NCBI GenBank assembly: GCA_001898225.1
Contig: MKTJ01000077.1
Location: 117,256-181,255 of the forward strand
Reading direction: 5' to 3'
DNA: 64,000 nt
Origin: Chloroflexi bacterium 54-19
GTDB taxonomy: Bacteria > Chloroflexota > Chloroflexia > Chloroheliales > Chloroheliaceae
Positions within the stretch are counted from its first letter, which is position 1. Each line of letters begins with the position of its first letter. The notes beneath the pieces are model-generated. The model worked only from the letters and a program-made list of their open reading frames with translations, was not told the origin of the DNA and searched no databases. The position numbers and the translations under genes are program-made. Shown here in pieces: positions 6,692-15,572 of the stretch.

Positions 6692-8548
6692 GTGAGTCAC
6701 CCAAACGATCAGAATAATTCTCCCGGCACTCCTAACCCTAATCCCGACCCGAACGAAAACTGGCGCAACCGTTACATTCAACAACAAACGGCCCGAATTG
6801 AGCCGGCTAACCAACCGCCAGTTATCCCGCCGGCTGCCATACCCCCCGCCAAAAAGACCGGGGGTAAAGCCGCTGCTGCGGGCGCGGCACCCAAGAAGAA
6901 AATGCGTTGGTGGATGTGGACTCTTATCGGCTTAGCGGTAGTTTTAATCGGGTTTGGTATTTTTACCTATATTCGAGTTTCGAGCTTTTTGGATAACTCA
7001 TTCAATGGGCGTAACGAAGAGTCTTTGTTGACCCAGGCTCCGCCGACCGCTACCTCGGCCCCAACAGTTCCACCGACTAAATCGAGCGCCCAACTTACAG
7101 CAGCGGCGGCACCCACGGCAACACCCGCCCCTAATACCACCCCGACACCGGTCCCTACCGTCACGCCGGTACCGCCAACCGCAACGCCTGCCCCGAATTA
7201 CCCTGAGATTGTCAAAAAGATACAGCGCGGCGAACAAATTAGTATCCTGGTGACAGGTTATGGCGGTGGTCAGCACGATGGGGCTTACCTGACCGATACT
7301 ATCCTCGAACTGACCTACGACCCGGCTAAAAATGCCGTAACTATGGTCAATATTCCCAGGGACCTGTACGTTTTCGTCCCGTATGGCGGGCCAAAGGCTG
7401 GCTTTTATGGCAAGATAAACTCGGCCTTCGCCTATGTTATGGGGCGCCAAAGTAGTGACGGGCTTTCGTCCCGTTACCAGTTCCAGTCGGGCAACATAAG
7501 TAGCCAGACCGACGCGGCGGTAAACTTGCTAAAAGATATTGTCGAGCAGGTCACTGGCACCAAAGTGGATTACTGGGTAACTTTCAGCTTTGACGGTTTC
7601 CGCAAATTTATTGACGCGATTGGCGGAGTAGACGTGAATGTCGAAACGACCTTCGACGACTACGATTACCCGGCCAATGATGACCCTCAAATTGATGCGA
7701 GTGTGATGCATATTCACTTCGATGCCGGGATGCAGCATATGACCGGGGAAAAAGCTATCGAGTATGCGCGTAGCCGCCACTCTGTCCAGGATGGCAGCGA
7801 TTTTGGCCGTTCCAAACGCCAGATGAATGTTATAAAGGCGGTTAAAGAGAAAGCTGCTTCCCCTGCCATTTTATTCAAGTTCTTTGACCTTATGGACGCC
7901 TTACAGGGCAACATGCGGACAAGCCTGAGTGTTGATGAAGCGCAGGGTCTGCTGACTTACTTTACGGGTGAAGGCAAATCACTAATAAATAATGTGTTGC
8001 TGGTTCCACAAATTCTCAGTACCAGCAATTTCCTGGTCGGGTCAAGCTCCTATGCAACCGGCGACATTTTGTATCCTTACGCCGGGCAGTTTGATTATAG
8101 CGACATCCAGGCGTGGTTAAAGCAGGGCCGGGACTTCCCGCAACTCAGGGCTGAAGGGCTAAAGGTCCAGGTCCAAAACGGCACCGGACTGACCGCTCCC
8201 ATGACCCAGGTTAACAAGCAACTCGACCAGAACGGTCTTGACTTGCTCAGTCCAATCTGGGCGGTATCCACCCAGACCAGTACGGTGATTGATTATAGCG
8301 GCGGTAAAGGTATCAATACGTTAAAGACCATAACCGACCTTTTACCGGGGGTTGTGGTGCAGGTCAAACCCAAACCGCAGGGCCAGACCGCCGATATTGT
8401 GGTGCTGTTGGGCAAGGATTATAGCCAGATTCCCGTGGCGGGGAGCAATTCTACCGGCTCTAACCCCAATAACGGGGTACAGGCCTCGCCGCAAGCCCTC
8501 GACCTGCCGGCCAATTTGACCATAACCGCTACCCCTGGTGGTCGTTAA
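6692..8548 (+). CDS. LytR-CpsA-Psr (LCP) family cell-envelope ligase
   Basis: 618 aa. A Pro/Asn-rich cytosolic N-terminus is followed by a transmembrane helix (~75-97, WWMWTLIGLAVVLIGFGIF) and a Pro/Thr spacer (~110-168). The LCP catalytic domain (~175-370) has LTDTILELTYDP, NIPRDLYV and YARSRHS plus DFGRSKRQMNVI, carrying the conserved Arg/Asp residues that bind polyprenyl pyrophosphate. A C-terminal LytR_C-like domain (~490-595, LKVQVQNGTG) follows. LCP enzymes attach glycopolymers to the wall or surface proteins. The GTG start at 6692 is chosen because GGAAGG lies upstream. The gene ends at a strong terminator. Confidence 0.9.
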   Translation: MSHPNDQNNSPGTPNPNPDPNENWRNRYIQQQTARIEPANQPPVIPPAAIPPAKKTGGKAAAAGAAPKKKMRWWMWTLIGLAVVLIGFGIFTYIRVSSFLDNSFNGRNEESLLTQAPPTATSAPTVPPTKSSAQLTAAAAPTATPAPNTTPTPVPTVTPVPPTATPAPNYPEIVKKIQRGEQISILVTGYGGGQHDGAYLTDTILELTYDPAKNAVTMVNIPRDLYVFVPYGGPKAGFYGKINSAFAYVMGRQSSDGLSSRYQFQSGNISSQTDAAVNLLKDIVEQVTGTKVDYWVTFSFDGFRKFIDAIGGVDVNVETTFDDYDYPANDDPQIDASVMHIHFDAGMQHMTGEKAIEYARSRHSVQDGSDFGRSKRQMNVIKAVKEKAASPAILFKFFDLMDALQGNMRTSLSVDEAQGLLTYFTGEGKSLINNVLLVPQILSTSNFLVGSSSYATGDILYPYAGQFDYSDIQAWLKQGRDFPQLRAEGLKVQVQNGTGLTAPMTQVNKQLDQNGLDLLSPIWAVSTQTSTVIDYSGGKGINTLKTITDLLPGVVVQVKPKPQGQTADIVVLLGKDYSQIPVAGSNSTGSNPNNGVQASPQALDLPANLTITATPGGR

Positions 8549-8572
8549 CCCAGGATATACAGTAAGACCTCG

Positions 8573-8600
8573 AGACCGGGTTTTGAGCCCGGTCTTTTTA
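8573..8600 (+). terminator. rho-independent terminator after LCP gene
   Basis: AGACCGGG, loop TTTTGAG, CCCGGTCT then TTTTTATTT: an 8-bp GC-rich stem with a U-tract, 25 bp after the LCP stop. Confidence 0.9.
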
Positions 8601-8799
8601 TTTCTTCAGAGTTTTACACCGTTTTTTAAGATTAATTCAACAGGCTTTCCACAACCTTTTTCGTTTACATAATTTGCATACAGGCCCGGTTTGAACTCAA
8701 ATCCAGGGACCGGAGGCGGCACATACTACCCGTTGTGTAGATATTGTGTATATGTGGGAATTATCTACCATGTATGGTGTATAGGGGCTAAACATGGTA

Positions 8800-8827
8800 T
8801 TGACATACCTACATCGTGTGTTATAAT
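8800..8827 (+). promoter_or_regulatory. sigma-70 promoter of nrdR
   Basis: TTGACA at 8800-8805, a 16-bp spacer and TATAAT at 8822-8827, about 110 bp before the nrdR start. Just upstream, 8725-8800 contains several GTGT/ATGT-rich quasi-palindromes (for example ACCATGTATGGT near 8767) that could be NrdR boxes, but none matches the NrdR consensus closely. Autoregulation by NrdR is therefore only suggested. Confidence 0.75.
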
Positions 8828-8939
8828 TATTTCGTTACTACAAGATTTAGAGGAAGGAATTGACTTTGGTCTGGTAGTGACGGAAGGAGTACGAGGTAAA
8901 GCTCGAAGGGTTTTCCGGTCAGAGAAAGATTACCACCTA

Positions 8940-9440
8940 ATGAAATGCATCTTTTGTCATTACAATGACTCGAAGGTGATTGACTCCCGCGATTTACGGG
9001 ACGGCGAGAGTATCCGGCGGCGGCGTGAATGTCTGCGATGCGGGCATCGCTTTACCACCTACGAACGGGTTGAGCCAATCAGTATCCTGGTAATCAAAAA
9101 GGACAAGAACCGCGAGGAATATAGCCGCGAGAAATTACGCAAAGGCATCGTAACCGCCTTCACCAAACGACCCGTTAAGGCCGAAGATATTGAGCGAATG
9201 ATTGACTCGATTGAGGCCGAAATCTTCAGCAAAGGTGAACTCGAAGTCAGCAGCATGCGTATCGGTGAAATAATCATGGACCACCTGCGCAAAGTTGACC
9301 CGGTCGCCTACATCCGTTTCGCCAGCGTCTATCGTGAATTTGCCGATTTGAACGTCATGCGGAGTGAAATGGACCGCCTGGTAGAGGTTGAGGAACAGGA
9401 ACGCTCCCGTCGCCAAAAAGAAGTAACTAAAACAGGCTAA
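8940..9440 (+). CDS. nrdR: transcriptional repressor NrdR
   Basis: 166 aa, the normal length. A four-cysteine zinc ribbon (MKCIFCHYNDSKVIDSR ... RRRECLRCGHRF) is followed by an ATP-cone domain (~45-140). NrdR senses ATP/dATP and represses ribonucleotide reductase genes. The open frame extends upstream to ~8691, but that part overlaps the promoter at 8800-8827 and has no family similarity, so ATG 8940 is the start. The probable target, the class II reductase, is the next gene. Confidence 0.95.
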   Translation: MKCIFCHYNDSKVIDSRDLRDGESIRRRRECLRCGHRFTTYERVEPISILVIKKDKNREEYSREKLRKGIVTAFTKRPVKAEDIERMIDSIEAEIFSKGELEVSSMRIGEIIMDHLRKVDPVAYIRFASVYREFADLNVMRSEMDRLVEVEEQERSRRQKEVTKTG

Positions 9441-9649
9441 CGCTCGCACCCGATTTATTCCAACCTGTCTTTACATATTTAACCAGAAGCAGTGAAGCTT
9501 GAGTAAATTTCGGTTTACTTCGCTTTTTGCTCTCAAAAATAGAGACGCCTTTGTTAAAAGGCCAGAATTGGTTAAATTTTAGATTATAAAAGCAGTACCG
9601 GGGCCACTTTACTTTATGGAGTAGTACGAAAGAAGAAGGGAAACTTGTC

Positions 9650-11944
9650 ATGATTTCAGAGCATACTCTTACGGAAGGTAGCCAGGATAATCAACCTCGC
9701 CTCACAATGCCGACTCATATTGTAAAACGAGGCGGCCAGATCGTTGAATTTGATATTGAGTTAATCGAGAGAGCGATAGAGCGCTGCTTTGCCAGTTTTC
9801 ATCGCACCCCCGCCGCCCCGGTCGAAGAACTGGCCCGGCGCGTGGTCAATATCATCATGGCGAAAGGCGAGACCCTGCCGACCGTAGAGAATGTACAAGA
9901 CATCGTGGAAATGGTTCTCCAGGCCGCCGGTGAGTTCGAAGCCGCCAAACGTTATATCCTCTATCGCGCCGAACAGAGCCGCAAACGCGAACAGCGCCCC
10001 GTGCCGGAAATGGTCAAAATGGCTTTCGAGGAAGCCGCGGTATACTTTCCGACCCAGCTTCAGCAGTTCCAGTTCTTTGATAAATACTCCCGCTTCGACT
10101 ATAACCAGGGCCGCCGCGAAACCTGGGTCGAAACGGTCAACCGCACGGTAGACTTCCTGCACGAACTGGCCGGGGACCGCCTCGAACGCGAGACCTACGA
10201 GCGCGTCCGCCGGGGTATCCTGGAAATGAAGGTAATGCCTTCGATGCGGTTACTGGCTATGGCCGGACCTGCCGCCCGCCGCTCTAACATCACCCTCTAC
10301 AACTGCTCCTACCAGCCCGTAGACAGCATTGACTCGTTCGTGGAAGCCCTTATTATCTCGATGAGCGGTTGCGGGGTCGGTTACTCGGTCGAGCGCGAAT
10401 ACATCGAAAACTTCCCGCGTATCAAACGCCAGACTGGCCGGATGGCCCCGACTTTCGTGGTGCCTGACTCGGCGGAAGGCTGGGCGGCGGCTTTACGGTT
10501 GGGCCTCGAAACCTGGTTTGACGGCGGCGATATTAAATTTGACCTGTCCCAACTGCGACCTGCCGGTACGCCCCTCAAGACCAAGGGTGGCCGCGCTTCT
10601 GGTCCTGAACCGCTTCGCCAGACCCTCGAATTTGTCCGCGCCCGTCTGCTGGCCCGGCAGGGCTCGTTCCTCCGCCCGATTGATGCGCACGACATTATGT
10701 GCATCGTGGGTAACGCGGCGGTCAGTGGTGGGGTTCGCCGGACGGCTATGATTTCGCTCTTTGACTACGACGACCTGGAAATGCGCAACTCCAAGAGCGG
10801 TGATTTCGAGTATGAGAACAGCCAGCGCTGGAACGCCAACAACTCGGCGGTCTGGCCGGAAGGCGGTCTGAACCAGCTTGAGGTAGCCCGCCAGGTGCTG
10901 GATATGGTTGAGTCGGGTCGTGGTGAGCCGGGTATCTTCAACCGCCAGAACGCCCTCAATATGAGCCCTTCGCGCCGGTTAAAGGTCGATGCCAACGGCA
11001 ACCCGATCAAGTTCGGCACCAACCCCTGCGGCGAAATCATTTTGCGGCCTTTCCAGTTCTGTAACCTGAGCGCGGTGGTTTCCCGCCAGGCCGATACCTA
11101 CGAGACCTTGCAGGAAAAGGTTGAACTGGCGACCATTATCGGTTCTATCCAGTCGATGGCGACGAACTTCCCTGGCTTGCGCCCGCAGTGGGCCGAGAAC
11201 TGCCAGGAAGAACGCCTCCTGGGGGTGGATATTACCGGCCAACTCGACAGCCCGGCGGCCCAGAACCCTGAAATCAAGTCTCGCCTGCGTGAGTTCGCGG
11301 TCGAAACCAACAAGGAGATCGCGGCCAAGCTTGGTATCAACCAGTCCGCTTCCGTGACCTGCGTGAAGCCGAGCGGCAACACCTCCCAACTGGTGGATTG
11401 CGCTTCCGGCCTGCACGCTCGCTGGGCGCCTTACTACATCCGTAACGTCCGCGTGGCCGCTCACTCGCCTGTCTTCAAGGTTTTGAAGGACGCCGGGGTG
11501 CCGATGGACCCCGAAAACGGCCAGACCGTCGAGAACGCTAACACCTGGGTTATTCACTTCCCGGTGAAGTCTCCTGACGGCGCGATTACCCGCAACGGTC
11601 GAACGGCTATCGAGCAGTGTGAATACTGGTTGCAGAACAAGTTGTACTGGACCGAGCACAACCCGTCGGTGACGATTACCTATCGTCCTGACGAAGTGCT
11701 GGGGATGTTGACCTGGATCTGGGAGCATCGCAACCAGATTGGCGGTATGGCCTTCTTACCGGCCTTTGACGCCCAGTACGCCCAGTTGCCTTACATCGAA
11801 ATCTCGAAAGAGGAGTACGAGAACCTGGCTCCGCAATTCCCGGATGTCGATTTCTCCAAGCTCTACCGCTACGAGAGCGAAGACTACACCAAGGCTGCCC
11901 AGGAACTGGCCTGCGCCGCCGGTAACTGCGAGGTAGATTTTTAG
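9650..11944 (+). CDS. nrdJ: adenosylcobalamin-dependent (class II) ribonucleotide reductase
   Basis: 764 aa. An N-terminal ATP-cone-like region (~20-110) is followed by the reductase barrel: LYNCSYQPVDS with an active-site Cys, SMSGCGVGYSVE, the thiyl-radical region NPCGEI...FCNLS with conserved Cys-x-Glu, and the C-terminal shuttle cysteine pair (CAAGNCEVDF). It makes deoxyribonucleotides using B12 and does not need oxygen. No class I or III reductase is seen in the window. The ATG is preceded by a purine-rich AAGAAGGGAAA site, and a terminator follows closely. It lies 209 bp after nrdR, an obvious regulator-target pair. Confidence 0.93.
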   Translation: MISEHTLTEGSQDNQPRLTMPTHIVKRGGQIVEFDIELIERAIERCFASFHRTPAAPVEELARRVVNIIMAKGETLPTVENVQDIVEMVLQAAGEFEAAKRYILYRAEQSRKREQRPVPEMVKMAFEEAAVYFPTQLQQFQFFDKYSRFDYNQGRRETWVETVNRTVDFLHELAGDRLERETYERVRRGILEMKVMPSMRLLAMAGPAARRSNITLYNCSYQPVDSIDSFVEALIISMSGCGVGYSVEREYIENFPRIKRQTGRMAPTFVVPDSAEGWAAALRLGLETWFDGGDIKFDLSQLRPAGTPLKTKGGRASGPEPLRQTLEFVRARLLARQGSFLRPIDAHDIMCIVGNAAVSGGVRRTAMISLFDYDDLEMRNSKSGDFEYENSQRWNANNSAVWPEGGLNQLEVARQVLDMVESGRGEPGIFNRQNALNMSPSRRLKVDANGNPIKFGTNPCGEIILRPFQFCNLSAVVSRQADTYETLQEKVELATIIGSIQSMATNFPGLRPQWAENCQEERLLGVDITGQLDSPAAQNPEIKSRLREFAVETNKEIAAKLGINQSASVTCVKPSGNTSQLVDCASGLHARWAPYYIRNVRVAAHSPVFKVLKDAGVPMDPENGQTVENANTWVIHFPVKSPDGAITRNGRTAIEQCEYWLQNKLYWTEHNPSVTITYRPDEVLGMLTWIWEHRNQIGGMAFLPAFDAQYAQLPYIEISKEEYENLAPQFPDVDFSKLYRYESEDYTKAAQELACAAGNCEVDF

Positions 11945-11962
11945 GAAGTAGGTAGAAAATTA

Positions 11963-11992
11963 GGCCGCCCCAAAAGGGCGGTCTTTTTATTT
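11963..11992 (+). terminator. rho-independent terminator after nrdJ
   Basis: GGCCGCCC, loop, GGGCGGTC then TTTTTATTTT, 18 bp past the nrdJ stop codon. Confidence 0.9.
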
Positions 11993-12110
11993 TGTTGAGT
12001 TTGTTTAAGAAAAGTTTAATTTGCAAAGCTCTTACCTATTATGAGATTCTGTGATACCATTGAGCCCGGTTGTACAGGAAACCTTTATTTTAAGCAAAGG
12101 AGCGATACAA

Positions 12111-12539
12111 ATGCCTACACGCACAGCGAACGCGGTCTGGGAAGGTAATTTGAGAGATGGTAAGGGCAATGTTCACCTGGGGAGCGGTGCTTTTGACGGC
12201 CACTATTCTTTTAAGTCTCGCTTTGAAGAAGGTGCTGGGACCAATCCTGAAGAACTAATCGCGGCGGCCCACGCCGGATGTTTTTCGATGGCTCTTTCCA
12301 ACGGCCTCGCCACCGCCGGTTTTACGCCTGACCGGGTTGAGACAACCGCTAAAGTTTCCTTCGGCCAGACCCCCGGCGGTTTCGCTATAACCAAAATTGA
12401 ACTCGATACCGAGGCAAAAGTGCCGAACATTGATGACGCAACCTTCCAGGAGCAGGCCGAGACCGCCAAGAAGAATTGCCCTATTTCGAAAGCCCTGGCG
12501 GCGGTTGAAATCAGCCTTAACGCCAAGCTGGTCAGTTAA
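12111..12539 (+). CDS. OsmC/Ohr-family peroxiredoxin
   Basis: 142 aa, normal for the family. Conserved features: AVWEGNL start, Glu in NPEELIAAAHAGCFSMALS with the first redox Cys, and the second Cys in KNCPISKAL. OsmC-type proteins reduce organic hydroperoxides. The frame is open further upstream, but AAAGGAG at 12096-12102 places the start at ATG 12111. It is monocistronic, after the nrdJ terminator. Confidence 0.92.
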   Translation: MPTRTANAVWEGNLRDGKGNVHLGSGAFDGHYSFKSRFEEGAGTNPEELIAAAHAGCFSMALSNGLATAGFTPDRVETTAKVSFGQTPGGFAITKIELDTEAKVPNIDDATFQEQAETAKKNCPISKALAAVEISLNAKLVS

Positions 12540-12624
12540 TTTTCTTATTAGATTGTTTAATATATAACAATCTCAAGTCAGATTCGTCGTATTTTCAGCA
12601 AAACTGCCGTTAGAGGAGGTCAGC

Positions 12625-13269
12625 GTGGAACCTCAATTGGTCTGTCCGAACTGCCGGGCCGAAAACATGCCGGGGGCTTTGACCTGTTATCGCTGTAACG
12701 CTAAACTGGCCGGGGCACCCGGTTGGGTAGGACCAATGACCTTTAAGACCTACGACCCGACAAAAGACCGGGGTGTTGCCTATTTGCTGGCGGCCCTGGG
12801 TGGGGTCGTGGTGATAGTGGGCTATTTCCTGGCCTGGTTGGGGGTGCCGAGTACGGCTACCGAGGCCCAGAACCGGGGGACCAGCGCTTTCGACATCTTA
12901 CTGGCTTCTAACGGCAGTTTGAGCGCCATCGGGAACGGTGGCGTGGGTGAGGGTAGCGTCAGCCTGGATGTGCGGCTGGTGCTGTTCGTGGCCCTGGTGG
13001 CAGCGGTGGCGGGGGCTATCTCGGCCCTGGTAAAGCCGCTGTTTGGCCCGCTAATGGCGGCAGGGTTGGTGGCGCTGGTCGGGCCGCTTTATTTCCTGGT
13101 CCAACTGGTCGTCCGCAATAGCAAGCAGTTCAACACGCCTGACCTGGTGGGACTGCTGCGCTGGGGGTTTTACATCAGCCTGGTGGGCAGTCTATTGCTC
13201 ATTGGCACTTCCTTCCGCTATCGCCGGGTTCCCACCATGCAAAGCCGGGCCAATATTCATATGAATTAG
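12625..13269 (+). CDS. zinc-ribbon membrane protein
   Basis: 214 aa. An N-terminal zinc ribbon (CPNCRAENMPGALTCYRC) is followed by a ~30-residue soluble linker and about four transmembrane helices (~52-72, ~113-135, ~140-162, ~178-200). The GTG start has a strong site, AGAGGAGGT. Function is unknown; such zinc-ribbon membrane proteins are common in Chloroflexota and Actinobacteria. Confidence 0.7.
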   Translation: MEPQLVCPNCRAENMPGALTCYRCNAKLAGAPGWVGPMTFKTYDPTKDRGVAYLLAALGGVVVIVGYFLAWLGVPSTATEAQNRGTSAFDILLASNGSLSAIGNGGVGEGSVSLDVRLVLFVALVAAVAGAISALVKPLFGPLMAAGLVALVGPLYFLVQLVVRNSKQFNTPDLVGLLRWGFYISLVGSLLLIGTSFRYRRVPTMQSRANIHMN

Positions 13270-13290
13270 GCTGACTTTACATAATTCTAT

Positions 13291-13327
13291 TTGACACCGG
13301 ACAGGGGCGGTGATAGAATCGCCCCTG
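13291..13327 (+). promoter_or_regulatory. promoter overlapped by an inverted repeat (operator-like)
   Basis: TTGACA at 13291-13296, 17 bp, TAGAAT at 13314-13319. A perfect 8-bp inverted repeat, CAGGGGCG at 13302-13309 and CGCCCCTG at 13320-13327, brackets the -10 hexamer. This suggests repressor binding or a hairpin at the transcript start. It also argues against the GTG at 13310 as the start of the next gene. Confidence 0.65.
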
Positions 13328-13372
13328 CTTTACACTTCACCGCCTAACCTTGCCCAGGAGTTACTTGCCGGA

Positions 13373-15559
13373 ATGAGGCTTTTCCAGAAAAATACCGTGT
13401 CAACCTCACCTGTTCCGGTTACAACAAATGCCGCTCCTGCCAGTTCACCTGACCCCGCTTTTTCCCAGGATTTTTCTGAAATACAGAATAACCGCTACTT
13501 TTTTATTGTTGCCTACCTGTTAATGGCGGTCATTCTGCTGGCCTGGGGTTATGTGCTTTTGCCGGAAAGCGGCTGGTATAGCTGGCTCTGGTGGCCGGTG
13601 ACGGTGCTGGCCCTCCTGGCAGGGGGCGGTCTGGTTGGCTGGCAGCTAAAACGGGCCGGGAAGGCGGTTGGGGTTGCTGAGGTTAAGCCGGTAGCCGCAT
13701 GGTTATTAGGTTTCGGCCAGAAAATACCGCTGGGGTTGGTGCCAATACTGGTGATAGGTTTTTTCTTGAACAGCTACATAGTAACGGAGAACCCCCAGCC
13801 GTTGCGGCACGACTCCTACGAATATAGCAACCTGGCTTACCAGTATACTCAGCAGGGTTATTCCGCCCACGCCGTCCGCACGCCCGGTTTTACGGTCCTG
13901 TTGGCCGGGATTTTCAAACTCTCGAATACACCCGCGCCGGAGCGGGACGAGCTTTTCGGCCCGCCCAATCCCTACAAACCGAATTATTGGGCCCTTGACG
14001 CCTGGCGTTACGAGCGGTTTATGCTGCTCCTGACCGGCCTGATAGTATATGCCCTGGTGGTCGAGTTACAGGGGGCCAGGCGCTTCAATTTTCGTTACCC
14101 TTCGGCCCTTTACTGGGGCGACCCGGTAGCGCTCCTGGCGGCATTCCTGACCGTTACCTGCCCTTTTTTGATTGCCTATAGCGGTCTACCCATGACCGAG
14201 ATACCCTCTACTTTCTGGCTAATCCTGGCGGTCTTTTTGTGGGTCAAAGCTATAAAGTACCGGCAGGTGGCCTTTTACCCGTTGTTAGCCGGGGCTTGTC
14301 TGGCTTTACTCTTGGAAACCCGACCCACCTTTATCTATTTGCCCATCGGGGTCCTTGCCACGCTGGTTATCTTCGGGCGAGGCTGGCAGCGGCTTTACCA
14401 CCCGTTACTTCTGCTAGCGCCCCTCGTCCTGTTTTTGTGGCCCCAATCGGCGGCCAACCTTCACACTTTTGACGACCCCAACCCGACCCTGGTCGCGGAT
14501 TTCTCTACCCACCAGATGGCGGTCGGCATTTACCTGGTCAGTACGGGCGGGCTGCCCCGTTACCAGATTCAACCCTCGGCGGTAAGTCCCAACCCGACCT
14601 ACGAGCCTATCTGGGACCGCCTGGCGAACTTTTTGCCGGTCCAGATGGGTAACGTAGATGGCGTCCAGCTTACCAACGCCGAGCGCAAGAGCCGGAGCGC
14701 GACCGAAAGCGCCTTCTTCAAAAATCTGATTTTTAATTACATAACCTCGAAGCCGTTCGAATTCGCCGGGACGATGGCGAAACGGGCCTGGTGGATGTGG
14801 GACCAGCACTTTCTTTTTCCCTATTACGATACCAATTATTTCGATTATCGCTGGCTGACCGATAACCTGAACCGCCTTTATCTCATTTTAGGGCTGGCCG
14901 GGATTGTCGCTTCTGTCTGGGCCTGGGGGCGCTGGGCCTGGCCTCTCTGGCTGGTGCTGGCCTATATGTGGGGCGTCCATTCCCTGGTAGTGATTGAGTT
15001 CCGCTACACCTTACCGGCCTACCCCATTCTGATCTCTTTCGCGGCCCTCGGTCTGTGGTCCATCGGGCGGGCTATTGCGGGTAAAATCAAGGGTGTGGAG
15101 CGCCGGGCGGTCTTAGGCGGCGCGGTGGCGGCCCTGGTCCTTATCACGACCCTTTCGGTAACCGTTCCGCTTATCCCACCGACCAACTCGACCCGCGAGA
15201 AAGCCCTGGACATCAAGGCCCAAGCCGACGAACTGGACCAGGTGCGCCAGTTCAAGCAATCCCTCGCGCTCTATGACGAGGCTATCAATATGTACCCGCA
15301 GGAAGCCCAACTCTGGGCGGGCCGGGGTAACTATTATTCCAACCAGCGCCTGCCTGCCCAGGCTCTACCCGATTTCAACAAAGCCATCGAGCTTGACCCG
15401 ACCGCGCCGGACCCTTATCGCTGGCGGGGCGAAGCTTTGCTCGATTTGAAGAAATACTCCGAAGCCCGCGCCGACCTGCAAAAATTCTTGCAGCTTGCCC
15501 CGGCCAACCATCCCAGCCGCAATAAAGTCGAGGGAGAACTGGCCTCTATCCCTTCTTGA
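13373..15559 (+). CDS. polytopic glycosyltransferase-like protein with C-terminal TPR repeats
   Basis: About 728 aa. After a short Ser/Thr/Pro-rich cytosolic start come ~11-12 transmembrane helices with the plan of GT-C/GT39 lipid-linked-sugar transferases: an acidic first loop (RHDSYEYSNLAYQYTQQGYSAH) and RTPGFTVLLAGIF. Residues ~620-725 form two to three TPR units (SLALYDEAINMYPQEAQLWAGRGNYY; ALPDFNKAIELDPTAPDPYRWRGEALLDLKKYSEA). The frame opens at GTG 13310, but that codon lies in the promoter, so ATG 13373 (GGAG at ~13356) is preferred. Sugar and acceptor are unknown. Confidence 0.75.
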   Translation: MRLFQKNTVSTSPVPVTTNAAPASSPDPAFSQDFSEIQNNRYFFIVAYLLMAVILLAWGYVLLPESGWYSWLWWPVTVLALLAGGGLVGWQLKRAGKAVGVAEVKPVAAWLLGFGQKIPLGLVPILVIGFFLNSYIVTENPQPLRHDSYEYSNLAYQYTQQGYSAHAVRTPGFTVLLAGIFKLSNTPAPERDELFGPPNPYKPNYWALDAWRYERFMLLLTGLIVYALVVELQGARRFNFRYPSALYWGDPVALLAAFLTVTCPFLIAYSGLPMTEIPSTFWLILAVFLWVKAIKYRQVAFYPLLAGACLALLLETRPTFIYLPIGVLATLVIFGRGWQRLYHPLLLLAPLVLFLWPQSAANLHTFDDPNPTLVADFSTHQMAVGIYLVSTGGLPRYQIQPSAVSPNPTYEPIWDRLANFLPVQMGNVDGVQLTNAERKSRSATESAFFKNLIFNYITSKPFEFAGTMAKRAWWMWDQHFLFPYYDTNYFDYRWLTDNLNRLYLILGLAGIVASVWAWGRWAWPLWLVLAYMWGVHSLVVIEFRYTLPAYPILISFAALGLWSIGRAIAGKIKGVERRAVLGGAVAALVLITTLSVTVPLIPPTNSTREKALDIKAQADELDQVRQFKQSLALYDEAINMYPQEAQLWAGRGNYYSNQRLPAQALPDFNKAIELDPTAPDPYRWRGEALLDLKKYSEARADLQKFLQLAPANHPSRNKVEGELASIPS

Positions 15560-15572
15560 TAGTTCTGCCTCT

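Noticed and set aside
8691..8939. Longer reading frame in front of nrdR
   Set aside because: It runs across a strong promoter (8800-8827) and lacks family similarity; NrdR proteins start at MKC.
9500..9649. Possible cobalamin riboswitch before the B12-dependent reductase (GGGGCCACT at ~9600)
   Set aside because: Only a fragment of a B12-box-like motif is visible; the rest of the conserved core is missing.
10979..11728. Long minus-strand frame (249 codons) inside nrdJ
   Set aside because: It is a shadow of a GC-rich conserved gene; the protein has no recognisable features.
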